64,000 nt of DNA from Rhizobiaceae bacterium (GTDB taxonomy: Bacteria > Pseudomonadota > Alphaproteobacteria > Rhizobiales > Rhizobiaceae). Positions 15,872-25,480 of this stretch are shown here, piece after piece (position 1 is the stretch's first letter; each line of letters opens with the position of its first letter). The stretch is from the NCBI GenBank assembly GCA_017643025.1, contig JAEPOG010000004.1:186001-250000 (forward strand), written 5' to 3'. The notes beneath the pieces were generated by a model. That model worked only from the letters and a program-made list of their open reading frames with translations, had not been told where the DNA came from and searched no databases. Made by a program: the position numbers and the translations under genes.

Positions 15872-17961
15872 ACCAGCACGCCAAGACCGCAGTTCTCGTT
15901 TCGCGCGCCGGCGCGGTGCTCGTGGCCGAGATCGACAATCCGCCCGTCAATGCACTTTCGCGCGCCGTTCGCGCCGGACTTTCCGGCGCTATCGACGAGC
16001 TCGAACGCGACGATAGCGTTGATGCCATGGTGATTGCCGCGCGGGGCAAACTGTTCTCGGCAGGCGCAGACATCACCGAGTTTGGTTCCGCCATGCGAGA
16101 ACCGTTCCTCGGTGAAATCGTCGCCAGGCTTGATAGCAGCCGCAAGCCCGTCGTCGCCGCCATTGCCGGCAAGGCGCTAGGTGGCGGGCTCGAACTGGCT
16201 CTCGCCTGCCACGGCCGCATCGCATCACCGACCGCAGCATTCGCTCTACCAGAAGTGAAGCTCGGCATTCTGCCGGGTTCGGGCGGCGTCGTCCGGCTCC
16301 CGCGTCTTGTCGACGCCGAGCATGCGCTCGCAATGATCGCCGAGGGCAAGGAACTGGGCACCGCAGACGCCTTGGACTGCGGACTGGTCGACCGGATTGC
16401 GGATGCCGATTTGCAGGAAGCTGCGATCGCCTACGCAAAGGAATTGGCGGCGTCGTCCGACGCGCCCCCTTGTGCGAGTGCACGTCCGTTTCCGCCTTTC
16501 GGCCAAGCCCTGCAAGACGAAGCGCGTAATCGCTACGCGCGGAAATTTCGAGGCCGGGAAGCACCGCAGAAGGCGGTGGATCTGTTCGCGATGGCTGCAA
16601 TCACCCCCTTCGAAGAGGCGGCGCGGCACGAATACTCGGCCTGCCTGGAATTGCTGTCCACGTCGCAGTCGCGAGCGCTGCGTTATTCCTTTCAGGCGGA
16701 GAAGGCCGCGCGGAAGATCGACAACATTCCGGAGGACGTCCAACCGCGCGAGATTGCGCGCGCTGGCGTGGCCGGCAGCGGCACAATGGGGCGCGGCATC
16801 GCCATCGCGCTGCTCGACGCGGGTATTGACGTCACTTTGTATGGCCGGAGCGAAACCTCTCTCGCGGCGGCGCGCGAGACCATTGCCAGAACCTATTCCT
16901 CTTCGGTCAAGCGCGGCCGCCTGACCGAAGAAGCCGCCCAAAGCCGTCTTTCCCGTCTCAAAACGACGACTGACGTCTCTTCGCTGGGCAGCTGCGACAT
17001 TGTTGTCGAGACGATTTCCGAACATCTGGAGACAAAGCGCGAACTGATTGCGACCATTGACGGGTTTGCCAACGATGAAACGATAATCGCCACCAACACC
17101 TCCTTTCTCGACCTCGAAGCGCTGGCTGCCGCCACCTCGCGGCCAGAAAATTTCGCAGGCATGCACTTTTTCAACCCGGCCAACCTGATGAATCTGGTCG
17201 AAAACGTTCGTGCGAGAGGCAGTTCGGCTCGGACTCTTGTCACCCTTGCCGCACTCGCTCAAAGGCTTGGCAAGGTTGCGGTCACGGTCGGCCCGACCGA
17301 GGGCTTCGTCGCCAACCGGATGCTCGCCAAGCGCACACGGGAGGCCCTTTTCCTTCTCCAGGATGGCGCAACGCCATCGCAGGTCGACCGCGTCCTCACC
17401 GAATTCGGGTTCCCCATCGGACCATTCGCGTTGGCCGATATGGCAGGGCTGGACGTGCTGGCCGCGACACGAGCGTCGCGATTTGCCGGAATGAGCGATC
17501 GTGAACAAGGCGCAGACATAGTTGAGCAGCTCGTCGCAGCCGGCCGCCTGGGACGCAAGTCCGGCCAAGGATACTACCGCTACGATTCAGAAGGCCGACA
17601 GACTGAAGATTCGGCTGTTGCCGACCTGCTGGATGCCCATCGTCGTCAGCACGGCATCGAGGCCCGCCAGGTGAGCGACGATGAAGTGCTCGAACGTTGC
17701 CTGCTCGCCCTGGTCAACGAGGGCGCAAGTCTCGTTGACGCCGGAACGGTCGGACGCATCTCCGATATCGATGTCGTGTGGACACGGGGATTCGGGTTTC
17801 CCGCACATCTTGGCGGTCCAATGTTCTGGGCATCCGAACGCGGCCTCCCCTTCGTTCGCGAGCGTTTGCGCCAATACGCAAAGACAGTGGGCGAGGAATT
17901 CTTCGCGCCGGCCACACTGATCGACCGGCTCGCGGCCGCGAATGAGAGGCTGGTCGGATGA
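15868..17961 (+). CDS. FadB-like fused enoyl-CoA hydratase/3-hydroxyacyl-CoA dehydrogenase
   Basis: A 697-residue bifunctional beta-oxidation enzyme. The N-terminal crotonase domain has the oxyanion-hole motif LFSAGADITEF and both catalytic glutamates (GGGLELALAC and LPEVKLGILPG). The C-terminal 3-hydroxyacyl-CoA dehydrogenase has GVAGSGTMGRGIA near residue 300 and the catalytic His in GMHFFNPANLMNLVE, followed by two helical C-terminal domains. The length fits monofunctional-chain FadB/PimF-type proteins. It would process a side chain or the open-chain product after ring cleavage. Translation is coupled to the preceding MDR gene. Confidence 0.92.
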   Translation: MNQHAKTAVLVSRAGAVLVAEIDNPPVNALSRAVRAGLSGAIDELERDDSVDAMVIAARGKLFSAGADITEFGSAMREPFLGEIVARLDSSRKPVVAAIAGKALGGGLELALACHGRIASPTAAFALPEVKLGILPGSGGVVRLPRLVDAEHALAMIAEGKELGTADALDCGLVDRIADADLQEAAIAYAKELAASSDAPPCASARPFPPFGQALQDEARNRYARKFRGREAPQKAVDLFAMAAITPFEEAARHEYSACLELLSTSQSRALRYSFQAEKAARKIDNIPEDVQPREIARAGVAGSGTMGRGIAIALLDAGIDVTLYGRSETSLAAARETIARTYSSSVKRGRLTEEAAQSRLSRLKTTTDVSSLGSCDIVVETISEHLETKRELIATIDGFANDETIIATNTSFLDLEALAAATSRPENFAGMHFFNPANLMNLVENVRARGSSARTLVTLAALAQRLGKVAVTVGPTEGFVANRMLAKRTREALFLLQDGATPSQVDRVLTEFGFPIGPFALADMAGLDVLAATRASRFAGMSDREQGADIVEQLVAAGRLGRKSGQGYYRYDSEGRQTEDSAVADLLDAHRRQHGIEARQVSDDEVLERCLLALVNEGASLVDAGTVGRISDIDVVWTRGFGFPAHLGGPMFWASERGLPFVRERLRQYAKTVGEEFFAPATLIDRLAAANERLVG

Positions 17962-18013
17962 GGACGACCCGCGCGCCGCACATTAGAGTGAAAGACCACA
18001 GGATCATGCCACG

Positions 18014-18892
18014 ATGAACAAGGAAACCACCCTCCGCGCAGCCGTTGGTGAGCTGAAAAGCGGCATGACGATCGGGATCGGGGGTTGGGGGCCGCGGCGC
18101 AAGCCCATGGCGCTAGTCCGAGAGATTCTGCGCTCCGACCTCAAGGACCTCACCGTGGTAGCCTATGGCGGCCCCGACGTTGGCATGCTCTGCGCCGCAG
18201 GCAAGGTGAAGCGCCTCGTTTACGGATTTGTGTCGCTGGACTTCATCCCCATCGAGCCCTTCTTCCGCAAGGCGCGCGAAGCGGGAGGAATCGAGGCTCG
18301 CGAACTGGATGAAGGCCTGCTGGTTCTGGGCCTCGAGGCAGCCGGTCAAAGGCTGCCCTTCCTCCCCACGCGGGTCGGCATCGGTTCCGATGTGCTGAGG
18401 TTCAATCCGGACTTCAAGATGGTCCAATCGCCCTATGGCGATGGCGAAACGCTGCTCGCAATGCCCGCCGTGAAGCTGGACGTGGCTCTCATTCACACGA
18501 CGCGCGCGGACCGGCTCGGCAATACACAGACCGACGGACCCGACCCCTATTTCGATGCGCTCTTTGCGCGCGCAGCCGAGCGCTGCATCGTCACCACAGA
18601 GGAACTCGTCGACCGGATGGATCGCGCACACCCGGACAAGGTAAAGACAAACCTGTTCGAGCGCAGCCTGGTGTCAGCTGTAATCGAGACGCCACTCGGG
18701 GCACACCCGACGGCGGCTCACGATCTCTACGGCTGGGACGAAGCGCATCTGAGGGAATATGCGGAGCTGGCGCGCCTCGACGATGGCTGGGACCGCTACT
18801 TCGCAAAATATGTCGTCGGCGACGAAGCCGCCTATGTCGACCGCGCACGCGGCCGGGAACACATTTCCGGTCTCCCCCTTCCGGCAATGTGA
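18014..18892 (+). CDS. ipdA: IpdA, alpha subunit of the ring-C-opening CoA-ester hydrolase
   Basis: A 292-residue member of the CoA-transferase family I alpha class. Segments such as MTIGIGGWGPRRKPMALVRE, LTVVAYGGPDVGMLCAAGKV and LDEGLLVLGLEAAGQRLPFLP match the IpdA proteins of steroid degraders as I recall them. IpdAB is not a CoA transferase: it hydrolytically opens the last steroid ring (COCHEA-CoA to MOODA-CoA). The gene is followed directly by ipdB, which supports the assignment. This is recognition by eye, not a computed alignment. It lies within the 14852-21707 operon, 52 bases after the FadB-like gene. Confidence 0.88.
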   Translation: MNKETTLRAAVGELKSGMTIGIGGWGPRRKPMALVREILRSDLKDLTVVAYGGPDVGMLCAAGKVKRLVYGFVSLDFIPIEPFFRKAREAGGIEARELDEGLLVLGLEAAGQRLPFLPTRVGIGSDVLRFNPDFKMVQSPYGDGETLLAMPAVKLDVALIHTTRADRLGNTQTDGPDPYFDALFARAAERCIVTTEELVDRMDRAHPDKVKTNLFERSLVSAVIETPLGAHPTAAHDLYGWDEAHLREYAELARLDDGWDRYFAKYVVGDEAAYVDRARGREHISGLPLPAM

Positions 18893-18903
18893 TTGGAACA
18901 AAT

Positions 18904-19698
18904 ATGACGACCGCCCGTGAATTCTCTCTCGCAGAACTTGCCATCTGCGCCGCTGCTGAAGCCTGGCGCGGCGCGGGCGAGATATTGGCACAGGGCATTG
19001 GCCCTCTGCCCCGCATCGCAGCCGGCCTCGCGAAACTGACCTTCGCTCCGGAAATCATGCTGACCGACGGCGAGGCTTATCTGGTCGAAGATCCCGTTCC
19101 ACTGGGCGCACCGCGCACAGAACGGCCCTCGCCGTCAGGCTGGATGCCTTATCGCCGCGTCTTTTCCAGCGTCTGGTCCGGCAGACGTCATGCAATGGTG
19201 ACCCCCGTCCAGATGGATCGCTGGGCACAGGCCAATATTTCCGCCCTGGGGGATTTGCAGAAGCCGAAGGTGCAATTGCTCGGCGTACGCGGATTTCCCG
19301 GCAACAGCATCAACCACCGCAACTCGATGTTCATTCCTAATCACTCGAAGCGTACATTTGTCGAAGGCGAGGTGGACGTGGTGGCGGCAGTCGGATTCGG
19401 CAGCAACCGCTGGCCGGGCGCGAAACCCTACCCCGTCGATATCGGGATCGTCGTAACCAATCTTTGCGTGATGGATTTCAACGGACCGGACCATGCGCCG
19501 CGTGTAGTCTCGCTACATCCGGGAGTGGCTTTCGAGGAAGTTCAGGCTGCAACCGGTTTCCCGTTGATTGCCGCGGATCCGATGGCAATCACCCCCGCCC
19601 CGAACGAAGAACAGCTTTCCATCATCCAGCGGTTAGACCCCAAGGCGATGCGCGCGAACGTCATCAAGGGCAACCCGCCCGGCCTGCGTGCGGCCTGA
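18904..19698 (+). CDS. ipdB: IpdB, beta subunit of the ring-C-opening CoA-ester hydrolase
   Basis: A 264-residue CoA-transferase beta-class protein. Segments such as [44 protein letters not shown] and [20 protein letters not shown] closely resemble IpdB of mycobacteria. It forms the heteromeric IpdAB hydrolase that opens steroid ring C. The ATG at 18904 gives the expected N-terminus; a GTG at 18889 overlapping the ipdA stop is an alternative adding five residues. It is followed four bases later by an acyl-CoA dehydrogenase gene. Confidence 0.88.
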   Translation: MTTAREFSLAELAICAAAEAWRGAGEILAQGIGPLPRIAAGLAKLTFAPEIMLTDGEAYLVEDPVPLGAPRTERPSPSGWMPYRRVFSSVWSGRRHAMVTPVQMDRWAQANISALGDLQKPKVQLLGVRGFPGNSINHRNSMFIPNHSKRTFVEGEVDVVAAVGFGSNRWPGAKPYPVDIGIVVTNLCVMDFNGPDHAPRVVSLHPGVAFEEVQAATGFPLIAADPMAITPAPNEEQLSIIQRLDPKAMRANVIKGNPPGLRAA

Positions 19699-19702
19699 CG
19701 CA

Positions 19703-20908
19703 ATGGATTTCGAGTACAGTGCGCGCACACGCGCGCTCCGGGAACGTCTCGACGCCTTTATGGCCGAGCACGTCTATCCTGCTGAACGCCGGTACTTCGA
19801 AGAAGTGGCAGCCGATCGGTGGGGGCCCCCGCCAATACTTGAGGAACTGAAGCAGAGGGCAAAGGCAGCGCAGCTTTGGAATCTCTTCCTTCCCGATTCC
19901 GACCATGGCGCCGGGCTCACAAATGTCGAATATGCGCCGCTGTGCGAAGTCATGGGCCGGGTGCACTTCTCCTCCCAGATTTTCAACTGTTCCGCCCCCG
20001 ACACCGGAAACATCGAAACGCTGATCCGGTACGGCAGCAAAAGCCAGAATGCGCGGTGGCTACCAAAACTGCTTGATGGCGAGACCCGTTCCGCATTCGC
20101 GATGACCGAACCGGAAGTAGCATCGAGCGACGCCACAAATATCCGATCCACCATCGTGCGTGACGGGGACGATTACGTCGTGAACGGTCACAAATGGTGG
20201 ATTTCAGGCGTGGGCGACCGTAACTGCGAACTGATCATCTTCCTCGGCGTTTCAAACGCCGAGGCGCCAAAGCACAACCGCCACTCCATGATCCTCATTC
20301 CACGCAATGCGCCTGGTGTGGAGGTCATCAGGCCGCTGACCGTGTTCGGCTATGACGACGCTCCGCACGGGCACATGGAAATGGTCTTCGACAATGTCCG
20401 CGTGCCGGCCGAAAACATGCTGCTCGGCGAAGGCAGAGGGTTCGAGATCGCCCAAGGCCGTCTCGGCCCGGGGCGTATTCACCATTGCATGCGGCTGATC
20501 GGATTGGCCGAACGCTGCCTCGAACTCATGTGCAGGCGCGTCAAGTCTCGCATCGCCTTCGGCAGGCCCATAGGAGAGCAGTCGGTAACGCTCGAACGCA
20601 TCGCCGAAGCCCGCATTCTGATCGACCAGGCACGCCTACTTATTATGAAGGCAGCATGGATGATGGACACGGTGGGCAACAAGGTGGCGCGCACCGAGAT
20701 CGCGATGATCAAGGTGGCGGCTCCGAACATGGCCTGCAAGGTCATCGATTGGGCGATCCAGGCACACGGCGCCGCGGGTCTGTCGGAAGACTTTATCCTC
20801 GCCAACTACTACGCGCATGCACGCAAGCTACGATTCGCCGACGGCCCAGACGAGGTCCATCGCAACCAGATCGGACGGTTAGAGCTGGCCAAGTATGAAG
20901 CTGCCTGA
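19703..20908 (+). CDS. Acyl-CoA dehydrogenase (ACAD10/11-like)
   Basis: A 401-residue flavoprotein. It has [21 protein letters not shown] (FAD-binding segment near residue 135), [11 protein letters not shown], the [17 protein letters not shown] helix and a C-terminal [11 protein letters not shown] motif in the region of the catalytic base. This pattern belongs to the ACAD10/ACAD11-like branch, which handles long, branched or hydroxylated acyl-CoAs. The ATG at 19703 is chosen; it follows the ipdB stop closely. The substrate is probably an intermediate before or after IpdAB. It is distinct from the four other dehydrogenases of the island. Confidence 0.85.
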   Translation: MDFEYSARTRALRERLDAFMAEHVYPAERRYFEEVAADRWGPPPILEELKQRAKAAQLWNLFLPDSDHGAGLTNVEYAPLCEVMGRVHFSSQIFNCSAPDTGNIETLIRYGSKSQNARWLPKLLDGETRSAFAMTEPEVASSDATNIRSTIVRDGDDYVVNGHKWWISGVGDRNCELIIFLGVSNAEAPKHNRHSMILIPRNAPGVEVIRPLTVFGYDDAPHGHMEMVFDNVRVPAENMLLGEGRGFEIAQGRLGPGRIHHCMRLIGLAERCLELMCRRVKSRIAFGRPIGEQSVTLERIAEARILIDQARLLIMKAAWMMDTVGNKVARTEIAMIKVAAPNMACKVIDWAIQAHGAAGLSEDFILANYYAHARKLRFADGPDEVHRNQIGRLELAKYEAA

Positions 20909-20927
20909 GCCGATAGGAGACGCCACT

Positions 20928-21707
20928 ATGGCCGCCGACATCAGACTCTTCCCTGCGTCCGGAGCCGCCTTGGTGATCGGGGGCAGCGGCGGCGTCGGCG
21001 CAGAGATATGCCGCGTTCTGGCGCGTGACGGATGCGATGTCGCCCTCACCTTTTTCGGCAACGAGAAGCGCGCCCGGGCAGCCGCAGCTTCCGTCGAGGC
21101 ACTAGGGAGGAGCGCGTCGATCCACCAGCTCGACATCGAGGAGACAGCCGCCGTGCGGTCCTTTGTCGAAACGGTGATGGCGACCCATGGCGGCATTCAC
21201 ACATTGGTCTACGCCGCAGGTCCGCTCGTGCCCCTCATCCATCTGAGCAAGGTCGAGCCGGAGCGGATGAAAAAGCACCTCCTGCAGGACACGTTCGGCT
21301 TCTTCAACGTGGTTCATGCGGCCCTGCTACATCTGCGCAATGCGAACGGGTCGATCGTCGCGTGCCAAACGGCAGCACACTACCGATACGCCGCAGCGGA
21401 CGGCTTGTCTGTGGTGCCCAAGGCAGGTGTAAACGCTGTGATGAAGGGCGTTGCCAAGGAAGAAGGCCGCTATGGTGTACGCGCCAATGGCGTTGCGCTC
21501 GGCATGATCGAAGCCGGGCAGATGCCCGAACTTTCGAAGATGGGCCACATCGACGACAAATATCTCAAGGCCGCCGCCCGCAACACGCCGTTGCAACGCA
21601 ACGGTCGAGCTATCGATGTAGCGGAGGCTGTTTCGTATCTTGCCTCCTCCCGGGCGGGCTTCGTGACCGGCCAGGTTATCTGTGTCGACGGCGGCTATTC
21701 GACCTGA
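20928..21707 (+). CDS. SDR-fold protein with altered active site
   Basis: A 259-residue SDR-like protein with the cofactor motif VIGGSGGVGAEICRV and the typical end GQVICVDGGYST. The catalytic Tyr position reads Ser (LSVVPKAGVNA, where YxxxK is expected), and the usual catalytic Ser lies in a VACQTAAHY context without Ser. Only the Lys is kept, so classic dehydrogenase chemistry is doubtful. The start at 20928 is preferred for GGAG upstream; an ATG at 20895 overlaps the preceding gene. It ends the 14852-21707 operon. It could act as an isomerase or hydratase-like SDR. Confidence 0.72.
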   Translation: MAADIRLFPASGAALVIGGSGGVGAEICRVLARDGCDVALTFFGNEKRARAAAASVEALGRSASIHQLDIEETAAVRSFVETVMATHGGIHTLVYAAGPLVPLIHLSKVEPERMKKHLLQDTFGFFNVVHAALLHLRNANGSIVACQTAAHYRYAAADGLSVVPKAGVNAVMKGVAKEEGRYGVRANGVALGMIEAGQMPELSKMGHIDDKYLKAAARNTPLQRNGRAIDVAEAVSYLASSRAGFVTGQVICVDGGYST

Positions 21708-21728
21708 CTCCCGACCGCCGGCATTTCC

Positions 21729-21747
21729 TTAGTCCGCGCGGACGATG
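21729..21747 (+). promoter_or_regulatory. Island operator site 4
   Basis: Reads TTAGTCCGCGCGGACGATG, one of the best matches, 54 bases before the TTG start of the thiolase at 21802. Confidence 0.75.
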
Positions 21748-21801
21748 TTGGCGCGCGAGGTGCATCCTAGTGCTGGTGTCAAAACCTCCCAGGAGCCTAT
21801 C

Positions 21802-23007
21802 TTGCGCGAAGCCGTTATTGTTTCAGTCGCCCGAACGCCCGTCGCGAAAGCCTTTCGGGGCGCCTACAACGATACGGAAGCGCCGGCGCTGTCAGGCCAC
21901 GCCGCAAGACATGCGATCGAGCGCGCCGGAGTCGAGCCCGGCGAGATCGAGGACGTTGTGCTTGGCTGCTCGGCACAGCAGGGAACCCAAGGTTACAATA
22001 TCGGGCGTCTGACTGCAGCCGCAGCCGGAATGCCCGAGAGTGTTCCCGGAATGACGATCGACCGCATGTGCTCATCAGGAGTCGTCGCGGTCGCCACGGC
22101 CGCCAAGCAGATCATGGTCGATGGCATGGACGTCGTAATGGCTGGTGGCGTTGAGTCGATCAGTCTTACTCAGAACAAACACAAGAACGCGTATCGGGCG
22201 CGATCCGAAACGGTGCTGGCGAACTGGCCGCATATGTATATCTCGATGATCGAAACCGCCGAGATCGTCGCTCGCAAATATGGTGTTTCGCGCGAAGTGC
22301 AGGACGAATTCGCGCTGTCCAGCCAACTGCGCGCAGCCGCCGCCGATCAGGCAGGCCGCTTCGACGACGAGATCGTGCCGCTTCCAACCACCAAGGTCGT
22401 CATTGACAGGGACACTAAGGAGGCCCGGTACGAAGACGTGCTCCTTACGCGCGACGAAGGCGTCCGCGCCGACACGACACTTGAAGGCCTGAACAAGCTG
22501 CCTCCAGTCTTTGCCGACGGAGAAATCATCAAGGTCGGGGAGCACGTTACCGCCGGCAATGCCTCACAATTTTCCGATGGCGCTGCCGCGCTTGTTCTCA
22601 TGGAGGCAAAGTTGGCTGAAAGGCGCGGTCTGAAACCGCTCGGCGCATATCGTGGCATGGCAGTGGCCGGCGTTCTGCCTGAAGAAATGGGAATCGGCCC
22701 GATCATCGCAGTGCCCAAGCTTCTTGAAAAGCACGGCCTCAAGACTGCCGATATCGGCTTATGGGAACTGAACGAGGCATTCGCTAGCCAAGCTGTCTAT
22801 TGCCGGGACACGCTGGGCATCGATCCGGAAATCCTCAACGTCAACGGCGGTGCAATCGCCATCGGCCATCCCTTCGGGATGACTGGGGCGCGCACGACGG
22901 GTCACGTTCTCATCGAGGGACGTCGTCGCGGCGCGAAATACGGCGTCGTTACTATGTGCGTGGGCGGCGGAATGGGTGCGGCCGGTCTGTTCGAGATTTT
23001 CCAGTGA
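21802..23007 (+). CDS. Acetyl-CoA acyltransferase (thiolase)
   Basis: A thiolase of about 401 residues. It has the nucleophilic Cys in [12 protein letters not shown] near residue 88, [13 protein letters not shown], the active-site His in [17 protein letters not shown] and the second Cys in [12 protein letters not shown]. It cleaves 3-oxoacyl-CoA with CoA. A TTG at 21802 is chosen because AGGAG lies seven bases upstream and the product then begins [13 protein letters not shown], as thiolases do; the in-frame ATG at 21745 lies inside the operator and is unlikely. It is less like FadA6 than the thiolase at 49289, so it may act on the side chain or a later beta-oxidation round. Confidence 0.88.
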   Translation: MREAVIVSVARTPVAKAFRGAYNDTEAPALSGHAARHAIERAGVEPGEIEDVVLGCSAQQGTQGYNIGRLTAAAAGMPESVPGMTIDRMCSSGVVAVATAAKQIMVDGMDVVMAGGVESISLTQNKHKNAYRARSETVLANWPHMYISMIETAEIVARKYGVSREVQDEFALSSQLRAAAADQAGRFDDEIVPLPTTKVVIDRDTKEARYEDVLLTRDEGVRADTTLEGLNKLPPVFADGEIIKVGEHVTAGNASQFSDGAAALVLMEAKLAERRGLKPLGAYRGMAVAGVLPEEMGIGPIIAVPKLLEKHGLKTADIGLWELNEAFASQAVYCRDTLGIDPEILNVNGGAIAIGHPFGMTGARTTGHVLIEGRRRGAKYGVVTMCVGGGMGAAGLFEIFQ

Positions 23008-23014
23008 GCAACGC

Positions 23015-23596
23015 TTGACCGGCTTTTCGCCGATACTCGGGCCAGCGACCCAGCTAGGTTTCGTCGTGCGCAATGTCGAGATGGCTGTTCGGCACTGGAA
23101 CGAAGTCTTCGGCGTCGGTCCATTCGTAATCATGGAGCATGGGACAGCGCAGCCGCCGCCCCCAACCTACATGCGTGGCGAGGAAGTCTCGGTCGAACTT
23201 AAACTGGCGTTTGGTTTTATGGGCGACGTCCAGATCGAAATTATCGAGCAACGCAACGATGCGCCCTCGCCCTATACCGAATTCCTTGCAGCCGGTCGGG
23301 AGGGGCTCCAGCACCTTGGTTTCTGGGTGCACGACCATGCGTCGGCCACACGCCGTATCGAAGCCGCCGGCTACCGACCGGTCTATGAGATCAGGGTCGC
23401 CGGACAACCCCTTCCTATCGTGTATTACGATTCACCCTCGCTCTACGGACCAATGCTGGAGATCGTTCCACCGCAATGGCGGCGCTCCCGCCAGGCGATC
23501 CGAAGGACCATAGAGGCTTGGAACGACACCGATCCGGTGATCCGGTTCGACACCTACACGGATTTCCTTGCCCATTCGGGCGTGACGTTCGATTAA
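23015..23596 (+). CDS. VOC-superfamily (glyoxalase-like) protein
   Basis: A protein of about 193 residues with the paired beta-alpha-beta-beta-beta modules of the vicinal oxygen chelate fold: ATQLGFVVRNVEMAVRHW, QHLGFWVHDHASATRRIEA and YGPMLEIVPPQW. Candidate metal ligands are the His in QHLGF and the Glu in MLEIVP. Relatives include methylmalonyl-CoA epimerase-like proteins and dioxygenases; an epimerase role for a methyl-branched CoA ester would fit the pathway but is a guess. The start is uncertain (TTG 23015 or GTG 22976 within the thiolase). It is cotranscribed with the thiolase and convergent with the TetR gene. Confidence 0.72.
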   Translation: MTGFSPILGPATQLGFVVRNVEMAVRHWNEVFGVGPFVIMEHGTAQPPPPTYMRGEEVSVELKLAFGFMGDVQIEIIEQRNDAPSPYTEFLAAGREGLQHLGFWVHDHASATRRIEAAGYRPVYEIRVAGQPLPIVYYDSPSLYGPMLEIVPPQWRRSRQAIRRTIEAWNDTDPVIRFDTYTDFLAHSGVTFD

Positions 23597-23608
23597 GCGA
23601 CGCTAGTC

Positions 23609-24367
23609 TCAGGGCAGAAGCTGTTCGAGAAGGTCGACTTGCCCCTTCAATGCCTGAACCGAGTTGCGAAGAGCAGAAATGTCGCCGTTCACGTGGTCGG
23701 GCATGCGCAATCCAGACAGTGCGATATCGGCAATAACCTCAGCGATCTCTCGCGGCGATTTCGATCCCTTTGGCGAGTACCAGCGCGAGGTCCAGTTCGC
23801 CATGCCGATAACCGCAAAGGCTGCGATCTTCGGATCGACGTCGCGAAATTCGCCTGAGGCAATTCCGTCTGTGATGCAACGGACGTAGAAATCGTAAATC
23901 TGGCGGCGGCTCTGATTATAGAGTTCGCCCAGATGATCCGGGATCTGCGCTTCGAGGCGTGAGAAAAAGATAAACCGGGATCCCGAGGACAGCCGCCGGA
24001 TGATCCCGTCGGTTACCGCACGACGCAACCGCTCGGTCGAAGTGAGCGTCTTATCCTCAATCAGATGCTGCAGCTGGTGTGAGGGTGCGAGCGCTTCTGC
24101 CTCGACCAGCGCCGCCAGAATTTCTTCCTTGCTGCGAAAGTAGTGATAGACCGCCGAGCGGCCTAGGCCGATTTCCTGAGCGATATCACCCATGCCGGTG
24201 TTTGCGTAGCCCTTCTCGTCGAACATGCGCGCCGCGATGTCGATAAGCTGGTCGCGAACAAGTTCCTTGCGCGGATTTGTTGGCTGCCGCGGTGACTTTT
24301 CCGCGGCGAAACCCGCATTCGCCGCGCGGCGGCTACTTTGCCGAGTAACCTGCTTCACACTGGGCAT
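23609..24367 (-). CDS. TetR-family transcriptional regulator (KstR2-like C-terminal domain)
   Basis: A 252-residue regulator. The N-terminal helix-turn-helix (LIDIAARMFDEKGYANTGMGDIAQEIGLGRSAVYHYFRSKEEIL) starts near residue 40 after a basic, disordered leader. The C-terminal part contains IGMANWTSRWYSPKG, which recalls KstR2 and related acyl-CoA-responsive TetR proteins. Residues 230-250 look like a short coiled coil. Such proteins usually repress beta-oxidation genes and are released by an acyl-CoA. It follows an SDR gene on the same strand. Its upstream region (24368-24513) lacks the island operator motif, so a role in that motif's regulation is uncertain. Confidence 0.85.
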   Translation of the reverse strand: MPSVKQVTRQSSRRAANAGFAAEKSPRQPTNPRKELVRDQLIDIAARMFDEKGYANTGMGDIAQEIGLGRSAVYHYFRSKEEILAALVEAEALAPSHQLQHLIEDKTLTSTERLRRAVTDGIIRRLSSGSRFIFFSRLEAQIPDHLGELYNQSRRQIYDFYVRCITDGIASGEFRDVDPKIAAFAVIGMANWTSRWYSPKGSKSPREIAEVIADIALSGLRMPDHVNGDISALRNSVQALKGQVDLLEQLLP

Positions 24368-24513
24368 TGAATTCTCACGATTGTACCGCCCGCCGCCAAT
24401 AACGAATCCCGGTTGCCGCAGCGGCAGTGTTTAGCCGATGTCCCTCGTGCAAAAAAGCCGCCTGCCTGTCGATATTCCGCGAACGCGAGCTATTCGCCTG
24501 TAACGCGCGTTGT

Positions 24514-25389
24514 TCAATGACGCCGCGCATAGGTCAATCCCATCTTTTGCTGCGCGCCCGCGAGCTTGTCGCGAAACGCATCTGCGACTGCTGTATCCGT
24601 CCATTCGCCGCGCAGGACGGGCTCTGCGATTGCCGGATGGGTCACGAACGAAAGCTCGTTGCCGGCGATGCGAACAATCTGACCATTGATGCCGATGGAG
24701 GCATCCGACAGAAGGAAAGCAACGACAGGGGCATTGGTCTGGGGGGGCGGCAGGGTTGTGTAGACGACTTCGCGGCTCGCTGACTGCTTTTCCATGAACC
24801 CCTTGTTGCTCGCCGACATCGCCGTCTCGGCAAGTGGCGAAACCGCGTTCACCCGCACGTTCGTGTCCTTGAGTTCCATTGCCCAGCTGAAGGTCAGCGA
24901 CGCCACCGCGGCCTTTGAGGCGCCGTAGCCGCCCAGCGCGATCTCGCCCGCCTGCGAACCCGAACTCACATTGACGATCGATCCACCCTCGCCGGCGTCG
25001 AGCATGGCGCGCACGGCATGAAACGCACACGCAACCGTGCCGATCGTGTTCACGTCGAGCATCGACCGCAGATCCCGTTCGGTCATGTCGGTAATCGTGC
25101 CGTGCCGCAGCACCGCGGCATTATTGACCAGCCCGTCTATGCGGCCGAATGCATCGACGCACGCTGCGACCAGATCGCCGCCAAACGTCCAGTCCGAGAT
25201 ATCGCCCGGGCAGGACACCGCTTCGCCGCCTGCTGCACGGATTTCGGAAACAATCTTCTCCGCCGCCTCTTTGTCGATATCGTTGACGACGACGCGGGCA
25301 CCAAGCTGCGCACAGTGGCGCGCGTAGGACGCGCCAATGCCGCTTCCGGAACCGGTAATCGCAACTGCCTTGCCTTGAAGAATGCCCAT
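24514..25389 (-). CDS. Short-chain dehydrogenase/reductase (HSD17B4-like SDR)
   Basis: A 291-residue SDR with TGSGSGIGASYARHCA, an NNAA variant of NNAG, VNVSSGSQ catalytic Ser and YGASKAA. The VVVNDIDKEAAEK stretch and the C-terminal extension (about 40 residues past the usual end) recall the dehydrogenase unit of peroxisomal multifunctional enzyme type 2 and Rv3548c-like SDRs of steroid clusters. It probably oxidises a 3-hydroxyacyl-CoA or ring hydroxyl with NAD. The ATG at 25389 is used; a GTG at 25398 is possible. Operator site 5 lies 51 bases upstream. The TetR gene follows after 146 bases. Confidence 0.83.
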   Translation of the reverse strand: MGILQGKAVAITGSGSGIGASYARHCAQLGARVVVNDIDKEAAEKIVSEIRAAGGEAVSCPGDISDWTFGGDLVAACVDAFGRIDGLVNNAAVLRHGTITDMTERDLRSMLDVNTIGTVACAFHAVRAMLDAGEGGSIVNVSSGSQAGEIALGGYGASKAAVASLTFSWAMELKDTNVRVNAVSPLAETAMSASNKGFMEKQSASREVVYTTLPPPQTNAPVVAFLLSDASIGINGQIVRIAGNELSFVTHPAIAEPVLRGEWTDTAVADAFRDKLAGAQQKMGLTYARRH

Positions 25390-25440
25390 CCACACCACTC
25401 TCTAACCGCATCGCAGCATGCGGAGTCGCGCGCGGGCTCT

Positions 25441-25460
25441 CATACCCCGTTCGGACGATG
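25441..25460. promoter_or_regulatory. Island operator site 5
   Basis: Reads CATACCCCGTTCGGACGATG. The right arm is perfect but points away from the nearest start codon (25389, minus strand); the arm facing that gene matches CATCGTCC at only 5 of 8 bases. It is the one orientation exception. Confidence 0.5.
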
Positions 25461-25480
25461 CCCGCGGGTGGCTTTATCGA

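Noticed and set aside
21745..21801. ATG at 21745 as start of the thiolase
   Set aside because: It lies inside operator site 4 and adds a non-homologous leader; TTG at 21802 has a well-placed AGGAG and gives the family N-terminus.
24502..24511. AACGCGCGTT palindrome as a firm TetR operator
   Set aside because: A 10-bp GC-rich palindrome is expected by chance in this genome and it occurs near the end of a coding region; kept only as a hint.
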